Source: an uncultured Oscillospiraceae bacterium (GTDB lineage Bacteria; Bacillota; Clostridia; Oscillospirales; Oscillospiraceae). Taken from it: a stretch of 64,000 nucleotides of DNA. Under the pieces are notes generated by a model, which ran no database searches, was not told where the DNA came from, and saw nothing but the letters and a program-made list of their open reading frames with translations. Below, piece by piece: positions 62,425-64,000 of this stretch. Numbering within the stretch: the stretch's first letter is position 1; the number at the start of each line of letters is the position of its first letter. The stretch covers positions 32,366 to 96,365 of the forward strand of contig CAKUDE010000002.1 of NCBI GenBank assembly GCA_934645175.1, in the 5' to 3' direction. The position numbers were made by a program, and so were the translations under genes.

Positions 62425-63558
62425 GTGAAGGTCCGCGTTGTCCGTGAACCGTGTTATTTTGCCGAGGCGGTTTATCTGCTCTATTATTTTGTGAACGGCG
62501 TATCCTATGTCGAAGAGTATCATCGCATTTCGCAAAAATACAGAAGCTACCACCCCGACCGGAGCGACGAGGGGCTGATCAAGGCGCGTGAGCTGGATCG
62601 CGTGCTTGCCGCTGCGACGCGGGATATCGATCCGCAGGATCCGAAGCTGCGCCTGTTTTTTGAGCGCCTGGCGGGAACCGTTCCCGCAACGGCCTGCTGC
62701 CTGGCGCAAGTCATGCTGCTGACCGTTCCGCTCGACCGCAGCGACCCGGATGAATTTGCCGCCGATCTGTTGGCGGGCTTCCGCTCCATGTGCAGTGAGG
62801 GCATTAAGATCAACGATATCAATGCCATGGGACTGATCGTTGAACACTGGGAGCCGCAGCAGGAGCAGGAGTCGCTTTCCGCACAGATTGAGCATTTGCC
62901 CTGCGCCATCGAGGCCAAGTGGGAGATCCTGCGCGCATTGACGGAGTTTGAGAGCTTCCTTGCCGAGCTGATGCAGCTTGTTCGGCCCGTTGCCGAACGT
63001 CTGCGCACGGAGCTGGAGACGATGCGCTCGCTCAACGCCCCTGCGCTGGAACGCTGGTCGGCATATTTTTCCGAGCATACCGTCGATAAGTTCCGTGAGG
63101 AGATGTTCGGATCGAGCTTCCTGTTCCCGCAGGATCTGCCGCAGCAGGATGTACTCCTGGGTATTTGGAGCTGTAATATGATCGGCTTCTGGTCGGAGTG
63201 GCTGGAGCGCGGCGGAGAGAGCGTGCGTGTTGCCTATGTCGGCTCCGGTCTGAGCTTCGATTTTGCCGCGTCGCACAGGAAGCGCCCCGATCCCGAGAGC
63301 CTTTCGGCGATGCTTCGCGCGCTGAGCGGCAAGGATCGGCTGGAGATTTTGCAGCGCTGCCGAACTGCGCCGCTGTCCGCTGCGCGGCTTGCCGAGGCAA
63401 TGAACCTCAATTCGGGTACGGTCTCGCGCAATTTGTATGACCTTTACAAGCTGGGTTATCTGGAGACGCGAGGCGACGGAGAGCGCGTAAACTATATCAC
63501 CCGCCCGGAAGCCGTTGAGCGGCTGTTCCAGTGGATCATGGATTTTATTAAAAGCTGA
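62425..63558 (+). CDS. ArsR-type winged-helix regulator with large N-terminal domain (377 aa, GTG start)
   Basis: The C-terminal 90 residues are a winged helix of the ArsR/HTH_5 kind: DRLEILQRCRTAPLSAARLA, then NLNSGTVSRNLYDLYKLGYL as recognition helix and GDGERVNYITRPE as wing. The first 285 residues are mainly helical and match nothing I recognise; relatives with this layout are common in Oscillospiraceae-like genomes. The GTG at 62425 follows GAGGAGGA. Single gene with own terminator, target unknown. Confidence 0.78.
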   Translation: MKVRVVREPCYFAEAVYLLYYFVNGVSYVEEYHRISQKYRSYHPDRSDEGLIKARELDRVLAAATRDIDPQDPKLRLFFERLAGTVPATACCLAQVMLLTVPLDRSDPDEFAADLLAGFRSMCSEGIKINDINAMGLIVEHWEPQQEQESLSAQIEHLPCAIEAKWEILRALTEFESFLAELMQLVRPVAERLRTELETMRSLNAPALERWSAYFSEHTVDKFREEMFGSSFLFPQDLPQQDVLLGIWSCNMIGFWSEWLERGGESVRVAYVGSGLSFDFAASHRKRPDPESLSAMLRALSGKDRLEILQRCRTAPLSAARLAEAMNLNSGTVSRNLYDLYKLGYLETRGDGERVNYITRPEAVERLFQWIMDFIKS

Positions 63559-63565
63559 AAATCAG

Positions 63566-63595
63566 CCTCACGCGGCGTGTTCCGCGTGAGGTTTT
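63566..63595 (+). terminator. Terminator after the winged-helix regulator
   Basis: CCTCACGCGG, loop CGTGTT, CCGCGTGAGG, then TTTT. Confidence 0.85.
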
Positions 63596-63625
63596 CATAT
63601 TTCGACGGCTTTGGGGTGCGCTACT

Positions 63626-63766
63626 TGAGATTGCCGCGGGCGGCGTTGCCGCCCCCGCAATGACAGCGGGGGGGTATGTGTCATTGCGAGGAGCGAAGCG
63701 ACGTGGCAATCTAATGCAGGGCCTTACAAAAGATTGCCACGACCCCTGCGGGGTCTCGCAATAACA
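63626..63766. repeat. REP-like palindromic repeat, locus 13
   Basis: A GGGCGGcgttGCCGCCC half is followed by a TGTCATTGCGAGGAGCGAAGCGACG half in reverse sense and an ACCCCtgcGGGGT half. It lies before the tRNA terminator. Confidence 0.85.
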
Positions 63767-63834
63767 GATTGGCCGCCTTTGGCGGACATCTTATCGCCGT
63801 ATTTCGGCGAAACCTCGGCAGTCGGTAAACGAAA

Positions 63835-63861
63835 AAGCGCTCCTGCTTTGCAGGAGCGCTT
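63835..63861 (-). terminator. Terminator of the tRNA-Met/tRNA-Glu unit
   Basis: AAGCGCTCCTGC, loop TTT, GCAGGAGCGCTT, with T-run on the minus strand. Confidence 0.85.
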
Positions 63862-63862
63862 C

Positions 63863-63937
63863 TGGTGACCCGTACGGGACTCGAACCCATGTTACCGCCG
63901 TGAAAGGGCGGTGTCTTAACCACTTGACCAACGGGCC
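63863..63937 (-). tRNA. tRNA-Glu (TTC), CCA encoded
   Basis: The minus strand begins GGCCCGTTGGTCAAGTGGTT, has anticodon loop CTTTCAC (TTC), T-loop GGTTCGAGTCC and ends ACGGGTCACCA. Confidence 0.95.
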
Positions 63938-64000
63938 TGGTAGCGGCAATCTGACTCGAACAGATGACAACACGGGTATGAACCGGGTGCTCTACCAACT
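63938..64000 (-). tRNA. tRNA-Met (CAT), 5' end cut by the window
   Basis: The visible minus-strand part runs from the D-loop (AGTTGGTAGAGC) through anticodon loop TTCATAC (CAT) and T-loop GTTCGAGTC to GCCGCTACCA. The first bases lie outside the window. It precedes tRNA-Glu with no gap. Most likely an elongator Met; the CAT anticodon also allows an Ile tRNA read after modification. Confidence 0.85.

Overview
The window looks like a chromosomal segment of a GC-rich anaerobic Clostridia member, most likely an Oscillospiraceae-type gut bacterium (inference from gene content, no marker rRNA seen). The evidence is the amino-acid fermentation gene set (B12-dependent glutamate mutase, methylaspartate ammonia-lyase, CitDEF-type lyase, indolepyruvate ferredoxin oxidoreductase, phosphate butyryltransferase/butyrate kinase), Gram-positive surface genes (TagO, LTA-synthase-like sulfatase), strong TTGaca-N17-TATAAT promoters and AGGAGG ribosome binding sites. 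I saw no phage, IS element, CRISPR array or rRNA.

Layout. 1-11.8 kb (mostly minus strand): a truncated methionine gamma-lyase-family gene, an AbrB-type regulator, pyrG, pckA, a plus-strand lipoprotein, a candidate structured RNA, secG and a trpS-tagO-wecB-prfB run. 11.8-17.3 kb: LTA-synthase-like sulfatase, NUDIX hydrolase, tRNA-Tyr and tRNA-Thr, an AEC transporter, and an XRE regulator divergent from a lone type IV pilin-like protein. 17.6-27.9 kb (plus): a MATE pump, a compact shikimate operon (aroB-aroA-aroC-chorismate mutase-aroE/aroK fusion-aroQ), then a second MATE pump overlapping an ABC exporter. 28-31.9 kb: an amino-sugar set (NahK-like kinase, ROK protein, NagA). 32.4-35.2 kb: an AT-richer cassette (small membrane protein, APH-family kinase, DinB protein, DUF4097-like lipoprotein). 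35.4-41.4 kb: guaA and xpt, a broken DHHW/MBOAT pair, a TTD14-like ATPase and a HAD phosphatase.

41.6-52.4 kb carries an almost complete methylaspartate pathway of glutamate fermentation: FumA/FumB-type hydratase (probable mesaconase), GlmS, MutL/GlmL, GlmE, methylaspartate ammonia-lyase, a cobalamin adenosyltransferase, and CitD/E/F/C (probable citramalate lyase and its ligase). Glutamate would be converted to 3-methylaspartate, mesaconate, citramalate, then acetate and pyruvate. 52.4-59.3 kb (minus) adds a zinc-ribbon membrane protein, an aminotransferase-IorB-IorA set for oxidising 2-oxo acids, and a buk-ptb pair giving ATP from acyl-CoA. 59.7-64 kb holds a large lipoprotein, a winged-helix regulator, tRNA-Glu and a cut-off tRNA-Met.

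Most longer intergenic gaps are filled by one family of REP-like palindromic repeats (13 loci, core TGTCATTGCGAGG...GTGGCAATCTC), whose hairpin stems change sequence while keeping their pairing. One copy supplies the stop codon of aroQ.
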